Notes: generated from the letters alone by a model not told the origin. A stretch of DNA of 64,000 bases from Candidatus Tyloplasma litorale (GCA_027943885.1 AP027078.1:186001-250000); one strand, 5' to 3'. Shown: positions 25,703 to 37,722, counted from the first letter of the stretch. A program made the numbers and translations.

Positions 25703-27463
25703 ATGAATAAAAAAATATTAACAAATAATAACACTTTATATAAATATTCTTATGAATTAAAATCTGAATATGATGATTTAAATTTTGAAAAATTAAATAA
25801 AATTTTTATTGAATATATTGATAAATCTTATGATTTATTTACTAAAAATTTAGAAAAAGAAAAAATTAAGATAAATGAAAATAAAATTTTATTAAATAGT
25901 TTTACACCTGAAAAATTAAGCAGAAAATCTCCTATAACATTAATTGATGCTCCATGGGGGAGTGGAAAAACATATTTCATTGAAAATTTTTCAATGAAAT
26001 TTATAGAAGGAAAAATAAAATCATCTTTTTTTAAAAAAGTAATAATTATAGATACATGAAAATTTTCTAATTCTTCTGATATACCTAATGAAATAATGTC
26101 AGAAATTTTTTATAAACTTATAAAAATATCAGATACAAAAGAATTGAAAAATAAAAGTATAAAAGATAATTTAAAAAAAGTAGCAAGTAGAATGTTTGAT
26201 ACAACTTTAAGATCTTGAGCTAATAATGGTTTATTTTTAGATATTAAAGAAATTTCTCAAGAAAAAAGTAAAGAAGAATTAATTGAAAGTGCTTCAGAAT
26301 ATCTTGAACCAACAATTATATTTTTAGACAATATAGAACGTATTGGTAATGATAGTTGAGAAATTATAAAAGCTATTATGAAATTATCACAAATAAAATC
26401 ATTTTTTATTATTCTACCAATGAATATGAATCAATTAAAAAATTTTGATTCAAATTTATTAAATAATTCTAATGAAAATTATATTCAGAAAATAATAGAT
26501 GTTCCTTATTTTAGGTTTCGTCAAGAGTATCATGGAATGTTATCTAAAAAGAATTTTAATCAAGAAGAAATTGAGATATTCAATAATTTATTAAAATCTA
26601 ATATAGATGGCTTTAATTTATCCATTAGACAAGCAGAAGATCTTTTGGAAAAAACCGATTTTAATAAAACTCAAAATATTTTTGAGAAAATTAATTTTTT
26701 TTATAAAAATATTTGAGGTCCTGCTGAGGAAATTGTAGATGTGATTATAAATTTAATTAAAAAAATGAATTTTTTTGAATTTATAAGTAAGCAAAAAAAT
26801 ATATTTGATGAATTAAAAGAAAAATTAAATGAAAATTCTATTTTTAAAAAAAATGAAAAAATAAATAAAACTTTTTATAAATATCTATTTTTAATTTCAT
26901 ATGAATATGAAGGAGAATTAAAATACATTAAGCAATTTATTAAAGAATTATTAGAGGAAAATATAAGGAAAATAGATAATAATAAAAGTTTATTAGTTGA
27001 TTTTGATAAAAAAATAAATAAATGAAAAAATGATTTAAAAAAATATGAATCAAAAATTGATGAATTAAAAAATTTTAATGATGAAGAAATTGGAAAAATA
27101 GAAAATTCAGATGAAGAAGTTGATAATGAAAAAATTTCTAATAATTTAATTAAAATAAATGTTAATAAAGATTTATCAAAAAAAACTTCAACATACATTT
27201 TAAATAAAGAAAAAGAAATACCTAATTTAGAAAAAGAAATAGATAAACTTATATCTTCTAAAAATTATTTAGAAGATATAATCATAAATATTGATGCTTT
27301 TTTAAAATATGAAAATATAAAATTTGAAAATGAAAATTTTGTTTTTTTATCAAAAAAAATAATGGAATTTGATAAAGAAAATAATTTTATTTTTTTTGAT
27401 CTTCTTGAAAATAACAAATTAAAAGATTATTATCAAGAATTAGTTAAAAAAGTATTAGATTAA
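25703..27463 (+). CDS. KAP-family P-loop NTPase
   Basis: 586 aa. Walker A IDAPWGSGKTYF (about residues 81-92) in the exact form of KAP NTPases, IIDTWKFS after it, and Walker B-like TIIFLDNIERIG near residue 203. The C-terminal half is long, helical and coiled coil (EKEIPNLEKEIDKLISSK). Bacterial KAP NTPases often carry membrane helices and occur in phage-defence loci; none is obvious here. It lies 81 nt after the MTase/DUF262-HNH pair with its own promoter. Confidence 0.85.
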
Positions 27464-27496
27464 CATATTTTTTAGATTGTTAATTACATATTGACT

Positions 27497-27527
27497 AAAA
27501 ATAACAATTGTAAAATTGTTATTTTTT
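27497..27527. terminator. Terminator after KAP gene, first copy of a duplicated junction
   Basis: 13-bp stem AAAAATAACAATT with loop GTAA and T run. A near-identical hairpin sits at 28582-28610, upstream of the second copy of the same DUF262 5' sequence. Confidence 0.85.
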
Positions 27528-27554
27528 ATTTAAAATATGTGACAATAAAATTAT

Positions 27555-27765
27555 ATGAATATAGAAAATAACATAGCCTTAAATAATATACCTTTAAGTA
27601 GAAATGATAATAAAGCAAAGGCAAAAGCAAAATTAAATGTTGCAATAAATATTGAAAAATTAGTTGAAAGAGTGATGAAATTGGTGAGTACAATAAAAGA
27701 TTAGTTTTACCTGAATATCAAAGAGATTATTTATGAAATGAGAAGAATGATATTCCTTTTTTTAT
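27555..27765 (+). pseudogene. Truncated, frameshifted 5' copy of DUF262 gene 28638
   Basis: About 200 nt nearly identical to 28638-28848 (MNIENNIALNNIPLS... to PEYQRDYLW). One G is missing in the GTGATGGGAATTGG region, which shifts the frame to an early stop (27703-27705). Similarity ends at GATATTCC. The shared block extends upstream through the promoter and terminator, so it is a segmental duplication of about 270 nt. Confidence 0.85.
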
Positions 27766-27798
27766 TTAATATATTAATTTTAATTTCTTATGTTTTTA

Positions 27799-27887
27799 TG
27801 AACAAGAAAATTGAAGTAAAGAAGATATTATATTAAGAGAAGAATTTATAATAACTTCTTTAATAAATATCTGAAAAAATATGAATA
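27799..27887 (+). pseudogene. Displaced copy of the 3' end of DUF262 protein 3
   Basis: About 85 nt nearly identical to the tail of the gene ending at 25621 (EQENWSKEDIILREEF...). One A is missing, so the original stop is lost. Together with the 5' fragment at 27555 it looks like the two ends of a chimeric DUF262 gene whose middle was deleted. Confidence 0.8.
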
Positions 27888-27944
27888 GAAAATATTTTAT
27901 ATATTATATAATTATTCTAATTATTAAATTTAGAAGGAATTAAA

Positions 27945-28469
27945 ATGTTAACAAAGAATTTTAAAAATTTTATAAAAGAACTTAAAGGTTTTTATAAAGA
28001 AACATATGAGGATATAGTTAATTCAATAGAAAGAATTGAATCAGTTATACAAAAAAATGAAAAAAATGAAATAAAACATTTATCAAGAAGTTTTAGAGAA
28101 ATATTGGAAATAACATTAAATAAATTTAATGAATATTTTAATCTTAATTTATTTAATGATGAAAAAATTTCTTCAAGTAAAAAAATAAATTTAATAAATG
28201 AAAAATATGATTTGGGAATAAATGTAAAAAATAGCTTATACAATATAAAAAATTATTCTAATTCACTTTCACATTTTGAAAATAGAAAAAATATTGATGT
28301 TAAATATTCATATACTGAAGATATACATTCTTTAATTACTGTAACAAGAGATATTTGAATTTTTTTAGATTATATATTTTCAAAAATAAATACTAAAAAT
28401 CATAATAATAAAAAATATGAATTTGATATTAATGTTTATAAAAAAAGGTGATGAAGAAGATATAAGTAA
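27945..28469 (+). CDS. Helical Abi-C/HEPN-like protein, probably 3'-frameshifted
   Basis: 174 aa as read. Mostly alpha-helical. The segment NIKNYSNSLSHFENRKN...YTEDIHSLITVTRDIWIFLDYIFSKI is reminiscent of the C-terminal (NxxSH) part of abortive-infection Abi-C and other HEPN-like proteins. The call is tentative. The last residues (RWWRRYK) are probably out of frame: after an A7 run at 28440-28446 the alternative frame reads GDEEDISKILFL, and coding-like sequence (KIYENKLIKLEIKNYN...) continues to 28588. A GAAGGA ribosome site precedes the ATG. Confidence 0.5.
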
Positions 28470-28588
28470 AATATTATTTTTATAATAGAAAATTTTAATT
28501 TAGTAAAATTTATGAAAATAAATTAATTAAATTAGAAATCAAAAATTATAATATTAAAAATATAATGAAAAGATATTTATCAAAATAA
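28470..28588 (+). pseudogene. Detached 3' remnant of the 27945 gene
   Basis: Open frame SKIYENKLIKLEIKNY... MKRYLSK ends with TAA at 28586-28588, inside the next terminator, as stops of genuine genes here do. In-frame stops separate it from the upstream part. Confidence 0.4.
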
Positions 28589-28610
28589 CAATTAAAATTG
28601 TTATTTTTTT
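28582..28610. terminator. Terminator, second copy of duplicated junction
   Basis: 12-bp AAAATAACAATT stem with T run, same as at 27497. Confidence 0.8.
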
Positions 28611-28637
28611 ATTTAAAATATGCGACAATAACATTAT

Positions 28638-30527
28638 ATGAATATAGAAAATAACATAGCCTTAAATAATATACCTTTAAGTGGAAATGATAATAAAGCA
28701 AAGGCAAAGGCAAAATTAAATGTTGCAATAAATATTGAAAAATTAGTTGAAAGAGTGATGGGAATTGGCGAATACAATAAAACATTAGTTTTACCTGAAT
28801 ATCAAAGAGATTATTTATGAAATGAGAAAAATGATATTCCTTCTTTATTAACTTCTTTATATAAAGGTTTTCCTATTGGATTTATAACTATTTGGGATGA
28901 TTACTTTAATGATAGACATTATTTAATAGATGGACTTCAAAGACATTTTTCACTTCTTAAAATATATCAAAAAAAATATTCATATTTACATTTTGATATA
29001 TTTGAATATTGATTAATGAAAAATGAGAAAATAGAAAATTGAGAGGAAGAAAGAAGTGAATGAAAGGAAAATTTTAGACATTTTAGATCTTTTTTACATC
29101 ATAAAAGAAATGATTATAAAGCAAAAACAAAGGAACAAATTTTAGATTGAATAAAGTCAACTTCTAGATTTTCAGAAAAAGAATCAGAAAAAGAATTATA
29201 TATAGATTTTATTAATCATTATGATAATTGATTTGAAAAAGAATTTAAAAACATAATAATACCTCATATTATATTAAAGGAATTTAATGTTGATGAAGTA
29301 ACTAAAATATTTGAAATAACAAATACTAAAGGAAAAACACTAAATAAATTTGAAATTGTTAGTGCTAATTGATATAAAAATAAAATAATTTTAAATGAAA
29401 AAATAGATTTTATAGAAAATTTTCAATTAACAAGAAAACAAAAATATAAAAATTCATTTTTAGATTTAGAAGAGAACGAAAGAATATCTGATAATTTTAT
29501 CAAATATGATGATAAAGAGATAATTCCTTCTAATTTTATTTATGCAATATTTTATGAAACAATAAAAAACAAACAAGAAGTTTATAATTCATTTTATAAA
29601 GATAATGCAGTATTAAGACCAAATGCTATAGAAGCTATTTCTGAAGTAGTTAAGGAAGCATTAATTAAAGAATATCATTTAGAAGATGAAGAAATAGATA
29701 TTGAAAGTTTAGGGTATTGACTTTCTAAAAAAATCAAAACTAAAAATGATGTAGATAATATTCTATCAATCATATCTAAAGCTGTTGATTATATTATTCA
29801 AGAAATAAAATTATTATCTTTTTCAAAAGGAAATGGAAAAGCCAATAAAAATTTATCTCATTCTTCATGAATAATATCAACATTTATAATTCATGTAATT
29901 AGAGATGTTAAAAATAATCCTAAAGGTAATTTTTCAAAATGATTTATTTATGATTCGCTAATAAAAGAAGAATATAAATCATCAACAGGTAATAATGCTA
30001 GAAAATTTATTCAAGAAAATAAATATGGAAAAAATTTCAATGATGAAACAGGTAAAACTGATGATCAATTATGTGAAGAAATGATATATTTATTGAATAA
30101 TCAAAAAGTGAATTCTAAAAGAGATTCTATTTCTTATGGAATAAAATTAATTTTAGCCATTGCACAATCAAATAATTATACTCCTTCTACTTCTTATGAT
30201 TTGGATCATTTACTTCCTTATTCTTTTGGTAATAAAATTAATAAAGAAGATGTAAATATAAATTCTATATATAATTTACAATACTTACCTTCTTATCAAA
30301 ATAATGAAAAATCTAATAAAATAGAAGAAAATCAAATAAAATGAGATGTTTTCAAAAGAGATATTGAAAATTCAGAAATGTTTCTAGATTATGATAATTC
30401 TTGAAAAAGAATTGTAAATAATATTAAATTAAAAGAATATATTGAATTCAATGATTTTGAATCAATGACTAATATTAGAAAGAAAATAATTGAAAATAAT
30501 ATTCTTTCAAAAGAATGAATAAAATAA
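28638..30527 (+). CDS. DUF262-HNH protein 4
   Basis: 629 aa. DUF262 with VLPEYQRDYLW (about residues 51-61) and YLIDGLQRHFSLL (about 95). The second Gln of the usual DGQQR is preceded by Leu instead of Gln (DGLQR), an uncommon variant. IFEITNTKGKTLNKFEIVSANW is the mid-motif. The C-terminal HNH is YDLDHLLPYSFG (about 519) with SIYNLQYLP and NNEKSNK. It is a member of the GmrSD-like group but only distantly similar to the three others. Its 5' 200 nt and promoter region are duplicated at 27497-27765. Confidence 0.87.
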
Positions 30528-30546
30528 ATTTATTCATTATTTTTTT
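30514..30546 (+). terminator. Terminator after DUF262 protein 4
   Basis: Stem AATGAATAAA/TTTATTCATT and T run, with the stop codon inside. Confidence 0.7.
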
Positions 30547-30621
30547 AAAATAATAATTATTACTTTTATAAAGTATTATTTATATTTTGATTTAACATGT
30601 AGTTATAATTTTAATAATTAA

Positions 30622-31080
30622 ATGAATAATAATAATAATAATAATAGAATATTCATAATGCATTTTCAAAATTATTCAGGAAATGTGATTTCCAGAATGA
30701 GTAATTTGGGTTTTTTTATAAAAACATTTTCATTTACATATTTGTCCATTTTAGTAGTCTTTTTAAGTATTTTTTATAATCCTGATAATGATATTGATAA
30801 AATAATTAAATTTTTATGTTTATTTATTAATTCTTTAATTATTTTATTTTTTTCAATAATTAATAATTATTTCTTAAGATTAGAGAGGTGATTTAGAAAT
30901 TATCAAGAATGAAAAATAAAAAATTATAAAGATTTTGATTTTGAAAAGATTATTATTTTTAAACCAAATAAAAAATTAAAACCTAAATGAAAAAATAGTT
31001 ATTTTTCAATAACTATTTTTGGATTTTATCTTTTTATTTTTATAATTTCAAATATTTTTTTAATATTCTTTTTATTTTAA
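30622..31080 (+). CDS. Small three-helix membrane protein, Asn-repeat start
   Basis: 152 aa. ATG is followed by seven AAT codons (poly-Asn). Hydrophobic helices at about residues 34-52 (TFSFTYLSILVVFLSIFY), 60-85 (IIKFLCLFINSLIILFFSII) and 127-150. The sequence between them is basic. Size and topology fit small membrane effectors found beside TIR or nucleotide-signalling genes. The convergent TIR-like pseudogene overlaps its end by 9 nt. Function unknown. Confidence 0.6.
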
Positions 31081-31740
31081 ATGTAAATTATTACAAATAG
31101 AATAACGATTATATTTTATTTGATCATCTCTTTTTGTATATGCTAAATCAATTATTTTTTTTGGATTATTGAAAAAACTATCTTCATCAATAATTATTAT
31201 ATAACTATCATTAAGTTTTTCAGAACCTCAATTTGTTTTTCTTTCATTAAACATATTTTTATAAATTATTTCAGGAATCGTTCCACTATATGATGTATTA
31301 CTATATCTTGTATTGATATTAATAGCATTATTATGTGAAATACTTAATTTAACTTGTGATACATATCTATTAGGAACCAAATATATTATTCCATTTATTC
31401 TATTTTCATTTGAATCTCTTAATGAAGCAACAATTTCTTTATATATTCATCCAGATTTATGAAATCTTTCAGATTTATCATAGTAAATTGAATTATATTC
31501 TCCTTTTCTTTTTCAATTAGTTAAAGAAGGATCATGAATAACAATTGTTATTTAAGAACCTTTTATTCTTTTAAATAAATTATTTCAAATATATTCATCA
31601 GTTGTATCACTTCTATCTTCTTTTTCTGAAAAATCAACAGCAATTGAATTACCTATTTTTTCTAGTATTTTTTCTTTTAAGTCTTTTTGTTCATCATATG
31701 GAAAACTTATAAATACTTTTCTTTTTGTATCATTAATCAT
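31072..31740 (-). pseudogene. TIR-like domain gene broken by an in-frame TAA
   Basis: 222 codons. The N-terminus RKVFISFPYDEQKDLKEK is a TIR beta-A region; ITIVIHDPSLTNW and SGWIYKEIVASLRDSNENR...INGIIYLVP correspond to the strands and the catalytic-Glu helix of MTH538-type TIR domains. TAA at 31552-31554 interrupts at KGS*ITIVI, where a GAA (Glu) codon one base away would restore the frame. The rest of the frame is open to 31072, so the loss looks recent. A second TIR-like gene is intact at 13427. Confidence 0.7.
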
Positions 31741-32012
31741 AATTTAATTATTATATTTAATTATTCTTTTTTATTAATATTTTTAATAAAAAATATAAAA
31801 AAATTAAAAATTATAAAATAATTTTATTTTTATGATAGTTATTTATATAAATTTTTAATCTCAATTAAAAAGAAATATCATTTAATTAAATGAATAAATT
31901 TAATTTAACTTATTATTAAAAAATGTTAAACGTTTATTTTTTTATGATAATGGAAACACTTGAAGAATTATTAAGGGAAATTAATTAATTTTAAAAAATT
32001 TAAATTTAGTAT

Positions 32013-32044
32013 AAAAAATGAATTGCTTTTGCAATTCATTTTTT
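32013..32044. terminator. Terminator of the 34043 gene
   Basis: 14-bp perfect stem AAAAAATGAATTGC with TTTT loop. Its edge touches the minus-strand stop at 32043. Confidence 0.85.
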
Positions 32045-34043
32045 ATAGATTAATTTTAAGAGTAAAATCAGGATTATACATTTCAAAAATTCTATTTTTT
32101 AAAGTATTAATTAAAAATAATACTTTTTCAAAATTATTTAAAAATTTCACATAATCATTATTATAAATATCAATTCTATATTTTTCTATATTTTCATAAA
32201 TATCTTCTAAATTCTTATTTTCATTAAATCATTTTTCTGGAATTTCAAAAATATATTTTTTTATTAAAGGATCATTTTCATTTAATTCATTTAAATTATT
32301 TATTTTTTTATATAGATTTTTAAAATTTATATTTGCTTCGTTTCTAAACAAGAAATGGCCATTTCTATTAGGGTCAAATCTTAAATCTAGCATTCTTGAT
32401 AAATTATTTTTTCATTCATTTTCTATATTTTTTCATTCATTTTCATCAAAAATATTAAAATTTTCATCAATATTAAATTTAATATTTTCTGGTGTGTATC
32501 ATGATACATTTTTCTCTTTTTTTAATGGTTTAAATGAAAATGATTTTAAATGCTTAAAAACTTCTATTCTTACACAAGAACAAAAATCATTTTTTCCATT
32601 TTTTCCATGTATTGATTGTTCTATTGATCAAAAGAATTTTTTATCTAATTCTTTTCAAATAATAATTAAATTATTATGTAAAACCTCTTGCATTTTAAAT
32701 CAAGTTTTATTTAAAGATTTTAATTTATCAAAAAATATCAACTCTTCATTAAATTTTTCAAATATTATAAGATATTTTTCTTTTATTTCCTTTAATTTAT
32801 TTATGTATGAAATTCATTCTTTATTTAAATAATTTTCTATTTCTAAACCAAAATTAAAATTATATTCTATTTTTTCAAAATTAAAATATTCTATTTTTTC
32901 AAAATTACTATTTAAAAATCTTAAAAAAATAGAATCATAAATAAAGAAAATCCTTATTAATTTTAATTTATCTTTATTTTTCATTTTTTTTGATAAAAAA
33001 TAAAATTCACCTTTATTAAGAAAATATTCAAAAATACTAAAAAAATCATTATTCATTTCTTGATTACTAAAATGTTTTAAATAATTAAAATAAGCAAAAT
33101 TTCAAATATTTATAATTTTTATTATTTTTGAATAAAAAATATCATCATAATATCCAGAGTCATAATTAATATTTAAATTACATAAATTATATTCTCACTT
33201 ATAATCATTTAAAATAATTAAGTCAAAAACATTTTTATTTTCATTTTTGATAAATTTATTTAAAATTTCTATATTTTCTTCTAATTTTATATCATTTTTT
33301 AAATCATAATCATAAAATGAATTTATCTTTTTAAATTCATTTAATGTATCTTCTTGTCTATTTTCTATTTCTTCAAATGATTGAAATGTTCATCATAAAT
33401 CACAAAATATAAATTTATAAGAAATTTTATTTTTTTTAAAAAATAAAATATTATTGAATTCATTTTCATATTTTCTAAAAAGATTCATATATTCTATTTT
33501 TTGAATGTGTTCATTTTCTTTATTGTTTTGAATTTGATTTATTTTTTGTATAAAAATATTGTTTTCTCAATGTGATATTCTTTGTGTTAAATACATTAAT
33601 TCTTCATTATTAAAGAATTCTTTTTTATAAAGAGAATTTATTATTTGATTGTTGACCAATTTATTTTCTATTTCTTTATTATTTTTTATTTTTTGAATAA
33701 CATCTTCATTTATTATATTTTTTAATAAAAAGAATAAAATTTCATTATTTGTTTTTGTTTTAATTTTTTTATTCAAATTATCAATTGTTTCATTTATTGT
33801 TTCATTTATTGTAAATTTAATTTCTTCTTTATGTTCTTCTGATTTTAAAGAAGATTTTTTATTTAAATTTAAACTAATTAAAAATACATATATGCCAAAA
33901 AATAAAGATGATAAAGAGATTAACAAAGAGGATATTTCTTTTTTATTAAAAAATATAAATCCCAAAATAAATAGAATAATTGGTATAAAAAATAATAAAA
34001 TGTATCATCAATTTTTTAAAAATATTTTTATTTTATTTTTCAT
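32043..34043 (-). CDS. Two-span membrane protein with very large cytosolic domain
   Basis: 666 aa. Two N-terminal membrane helices (WWYILLFFIPIILFILGFIFF and LLISLSSLFFGIYVFLISL), a charged linker with a small repeat (TINETINETID), then ~570 residues of Lys/Asn/Phe-rich helical sequence with a repeated FEKIEY motif. The two-helix-plus-helical-domain layout is that of putative phage abortive infection (putAbiC-like) proteins, but the family motif was not found. Shares architecture, not obvious sequence, with the protein at 15797-17329. Many UGA Trp codons. Confidence 0.65.
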
Positions 34044-34110
34044 ATTTATTATATTTTACATAAAATTTTAAGATTTATAAATCTTAAAATTTTTATTCAT
34101 TATAATAACT

Positions 34111-34116
34111 TATAAT
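34111..34116 (+). promoter_or_regulatory. -10 box of C5 methyltransferase 2, overlapped by a CG-rich palindrome
   Basis: TATAAT, whose last T begins the perfect palindrome TATCGCGATA (34116-34125). CGCG is rare in this sequence, so an operator or methylation site at the transcription start is plausible. Confidence 0.5.
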
Positions 34117-34135
34117 ATCGCGATAAAATTAAAAT

Positions 34136-35293
<1,158 letters not shown>

Positions 35294-35295
35294 CT

Positions 35296-36522
35296 ATGAT
35301 CTCTAATTATCAAAAAATAATTATTCCATTTAAAAATAAAAAAGGTGGAAAATATAAATATTTTGGAAAAGCATATATCATAATTGAAAAAGAAACTAAA
35401 AATATTGTTTTAAATTTTGCTCAATTAGATGAAAACCAAATTGTTTATGGAGCAACTAATGGCCAAGATGGAAAAGGCTATGGAATTAAAAAAATTCCTG
35501 AATTATATCAATTAAGATTGAAATCTTTTGAATTTAATTATCCACCAAAACCTAAAAGAAGTACAAAGTTAAAAACTTCAATAAAGGAAATTAATGAGCA
35601 AGTTTTAAAACATAAGTTAACTATTAAATCATTGGATGCTTTTATTTCAGGTTCTAATTCATCTGGCGGATTAAAAAAACCAGATGCTGATCCAATAAGA
35701 TGAATTATTGAAAAAGATTCATTTATATTTCAAAAATATGAAAACAATCTTGTTAATAAAAATGATTTTGAATGAAAAATATTTTCTTTACTTTCTAATT
35801 TAGAGGGAGTACAAAGAAATAATAAATTTCCAGATGAATTATCTATTGAATATATAAACCAAATAGAAGAATTAGATATTAAAGAAATATTTAATTTAAA
35901 TTGAATGCATATTCCATATAAAGAAGCTAATTATGAAGATTTATGAATTCCCTTTGATGAGGCTTTTGCATCCCAAAATTATGAAAAATTCATTAATCCT
36001 GTGGTTGCAAATGCTGGTGTAACTTTACAATCAGATAATGAATGAACAGGATTAAATAAAATAGATTATATTTTTAAATGTATTGAAAGAGGAAATGGTA
36101 AATTTTTATCTAAAGAATTAAGAGCAGTTTGAAGAAAAACAGTAGATGAAGATATGAAAAAAAGATCTTATGAAAAAGATTTTATTAAAGGATTATCTAA
36201 ATTTCAAAGAGCACATATAATTGAAAACAAAGATGCATCTAAATTTTTATTGAAAGAAAATATTGATTGAGATAAAAAAGAAAATTATATAAAAGATTTA
36301 TTTAATGAAAATAATTATATTTTGTTAACTAGTGAAGTTCATAGTTATTGAGACTCAGGAAATATTTATATTGATTATAATGGTGAAATAAGAAATATAA
36401 ATTTACCAGATGATGAATTTAAAATATTAGTTTCCAATGGAAACAACATATCCAAAATTTATAATAATACACTAAATTCAGAAAGAATATATTTATTAGA
36501 AAAATGAGGTAAACACAATTAA
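35296..36522 (+). CDS. HNH-type restriction endonuclease, partner of methyltransferase 2
   Basis: 408 aa. The C-terminal third contains FQRAHIIE (about residues 303-310), then NENNYILLTSEVHSYWDSG (about 337-355), an HNH (beta-beta-alpha metal) pattern seen in type II enzymes such as those with RAHI...N...H. The N-terminal two-thirds, presumably target recognition and dimerisation, is unrecognised. It begins 2 nt after the methyltransferase stop with no Shine-Dalgarno of its own (upstream GGAG is inside the MTase end), which suggests translational coupling. Expected product: double-strand cuts at unmethylated sites. Confidence 0.82.
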
Positions 36523-36538
36523 TATTTGTGTTTATTTT
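36511..36538 (+). terminator. Terminator after restriction endonuclease
   Basis: Stem AAACACAA/TTGTGTTT with T-rich tail; overlaps the stop codon. Confidence 0.7.
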
Positions 36539-36558
36539 TTAAAATCAAATTTTGAGAA

Positions 36559-36564
36559 TATAAT
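36559..36564 (+). promoter_or_regulatory. -10 box, leaderless configuration
   Basis: TATAAT ending exactly 6 nt before ATG 36571. Confidence 0.6.
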
Positions 36565-36570
36565 TAAAAT

Positions 36571-37698
36571 ATGAAGTCAAATTTTGATACATTTAAAAAA
36601 TGAATTGATTCATTAAATAATAATGAATTATCTATTAGTAATGTTAATAAATTAAATAGATATTTAAGAGATTTAGAGTTTTTATTTCGAGAAACAGAGA
36701 AAAAAATATACGCTAGAGAATTATTAAGTTCTTGCTATAATTTGAGAATAACTTCAGATTTATCAAAAAAATTTATTTATTTCTTAATTACAAAATCAAA
36801 TGATGATGTTTTTCTTAAGTGAAATAAAAGAATAAAAAGAAGACTTAAAAGAGTTAGAGAATTTAATGATAAATATAACTATGATTATAGTTTTCAAGAT
36901 CCTAGTATTAAAAAAATGCTTAATTTATATCCTAATCATGCAGTTAAATCTTTTGAAGAAGTTGGTAATTTTGATTACATAATTTCTGTGTATGATGATA
37001 TGAATAAATGAATGCATTATAAAATAGATTACAATTTTCTTGAAGAAAATAATGCTCATAATAAAAATGATAAATCTACTTTTTATTTTCATAGAAGTCA
37101 AGTTCGTTTTTCTAAACCAAGTCTTGATGAAGTAATAAATTATCTAAAAACAATTTGATTATTAACTAGAAAAATATTAAAGGATTCTAAAATTTTTTCC
37201 AATATTGATGAATTAGAAGAGGAATTTGATGAGAAAATTTATTATGATCTTAAACCTGCTTTAACAAAATTATTGAATATCAAGCAAATAGATGATTTAA
37301 TAAAAAGTGAGAATTGTCCTATTTGTAATGAAGGTAAATTTGATATTCCTAATATTGAGTTATTAATGAAACAAAATAATAAATTTGAATATGGTGCATT
37401 TATAGAATGTAATAATCCTAATTGTAAAGCTTTTGTTGATAAAACATTAAAAATAAAACACAATATTGAACTTAGTGATAAGGAAAATGCTACTTGCCAC
37501 TCTTGTAAAGAATCATCACTTCAAAAAAGAATAAATCTTTTAGAAGAAGGAAAGAATATTTATATAGCTTGTAAAAAGTGTTCTTGAAATAATAAATCTT
37601 CAATAAATAATACTCTTTTAATTAATGAAATGTTAGAAGAAGGTAGGTTAGATAATAATAATTTTGAATGATTGTATGATGAAGAAGATTATAATTAA
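36571..37698 (+). CDS. Zinc-ribbon protein of unknown function
   Basis: 375 aa. The N-terminal ~230 residues are helical, with the motif DDMNKWMHYKID (possibly HEPN-like). The C-terminal part has two CxxC-paired zinc-binding units: CPIC...CNNPNC (about residues 249-288) and CHSC...CKKC (about 309-337), like the zinc ribbons of topoisomerases and nucleic-acid-binding proteins. It sits behind the type II system with its own promoter and ahead of a 142-aa hypothetical gene. No family recognised. Confidence 0.65.
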
Positions 37699-37722
37699 TA
37701 AAAATTTGTAAAGGATTTAATA

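Noticed and set aside
31920-32000. Mini-ORF METLEELLREIN
   Set aside because: Only about 15 codons, no ribosome site, no context; could be a relic, not reported as a gene.
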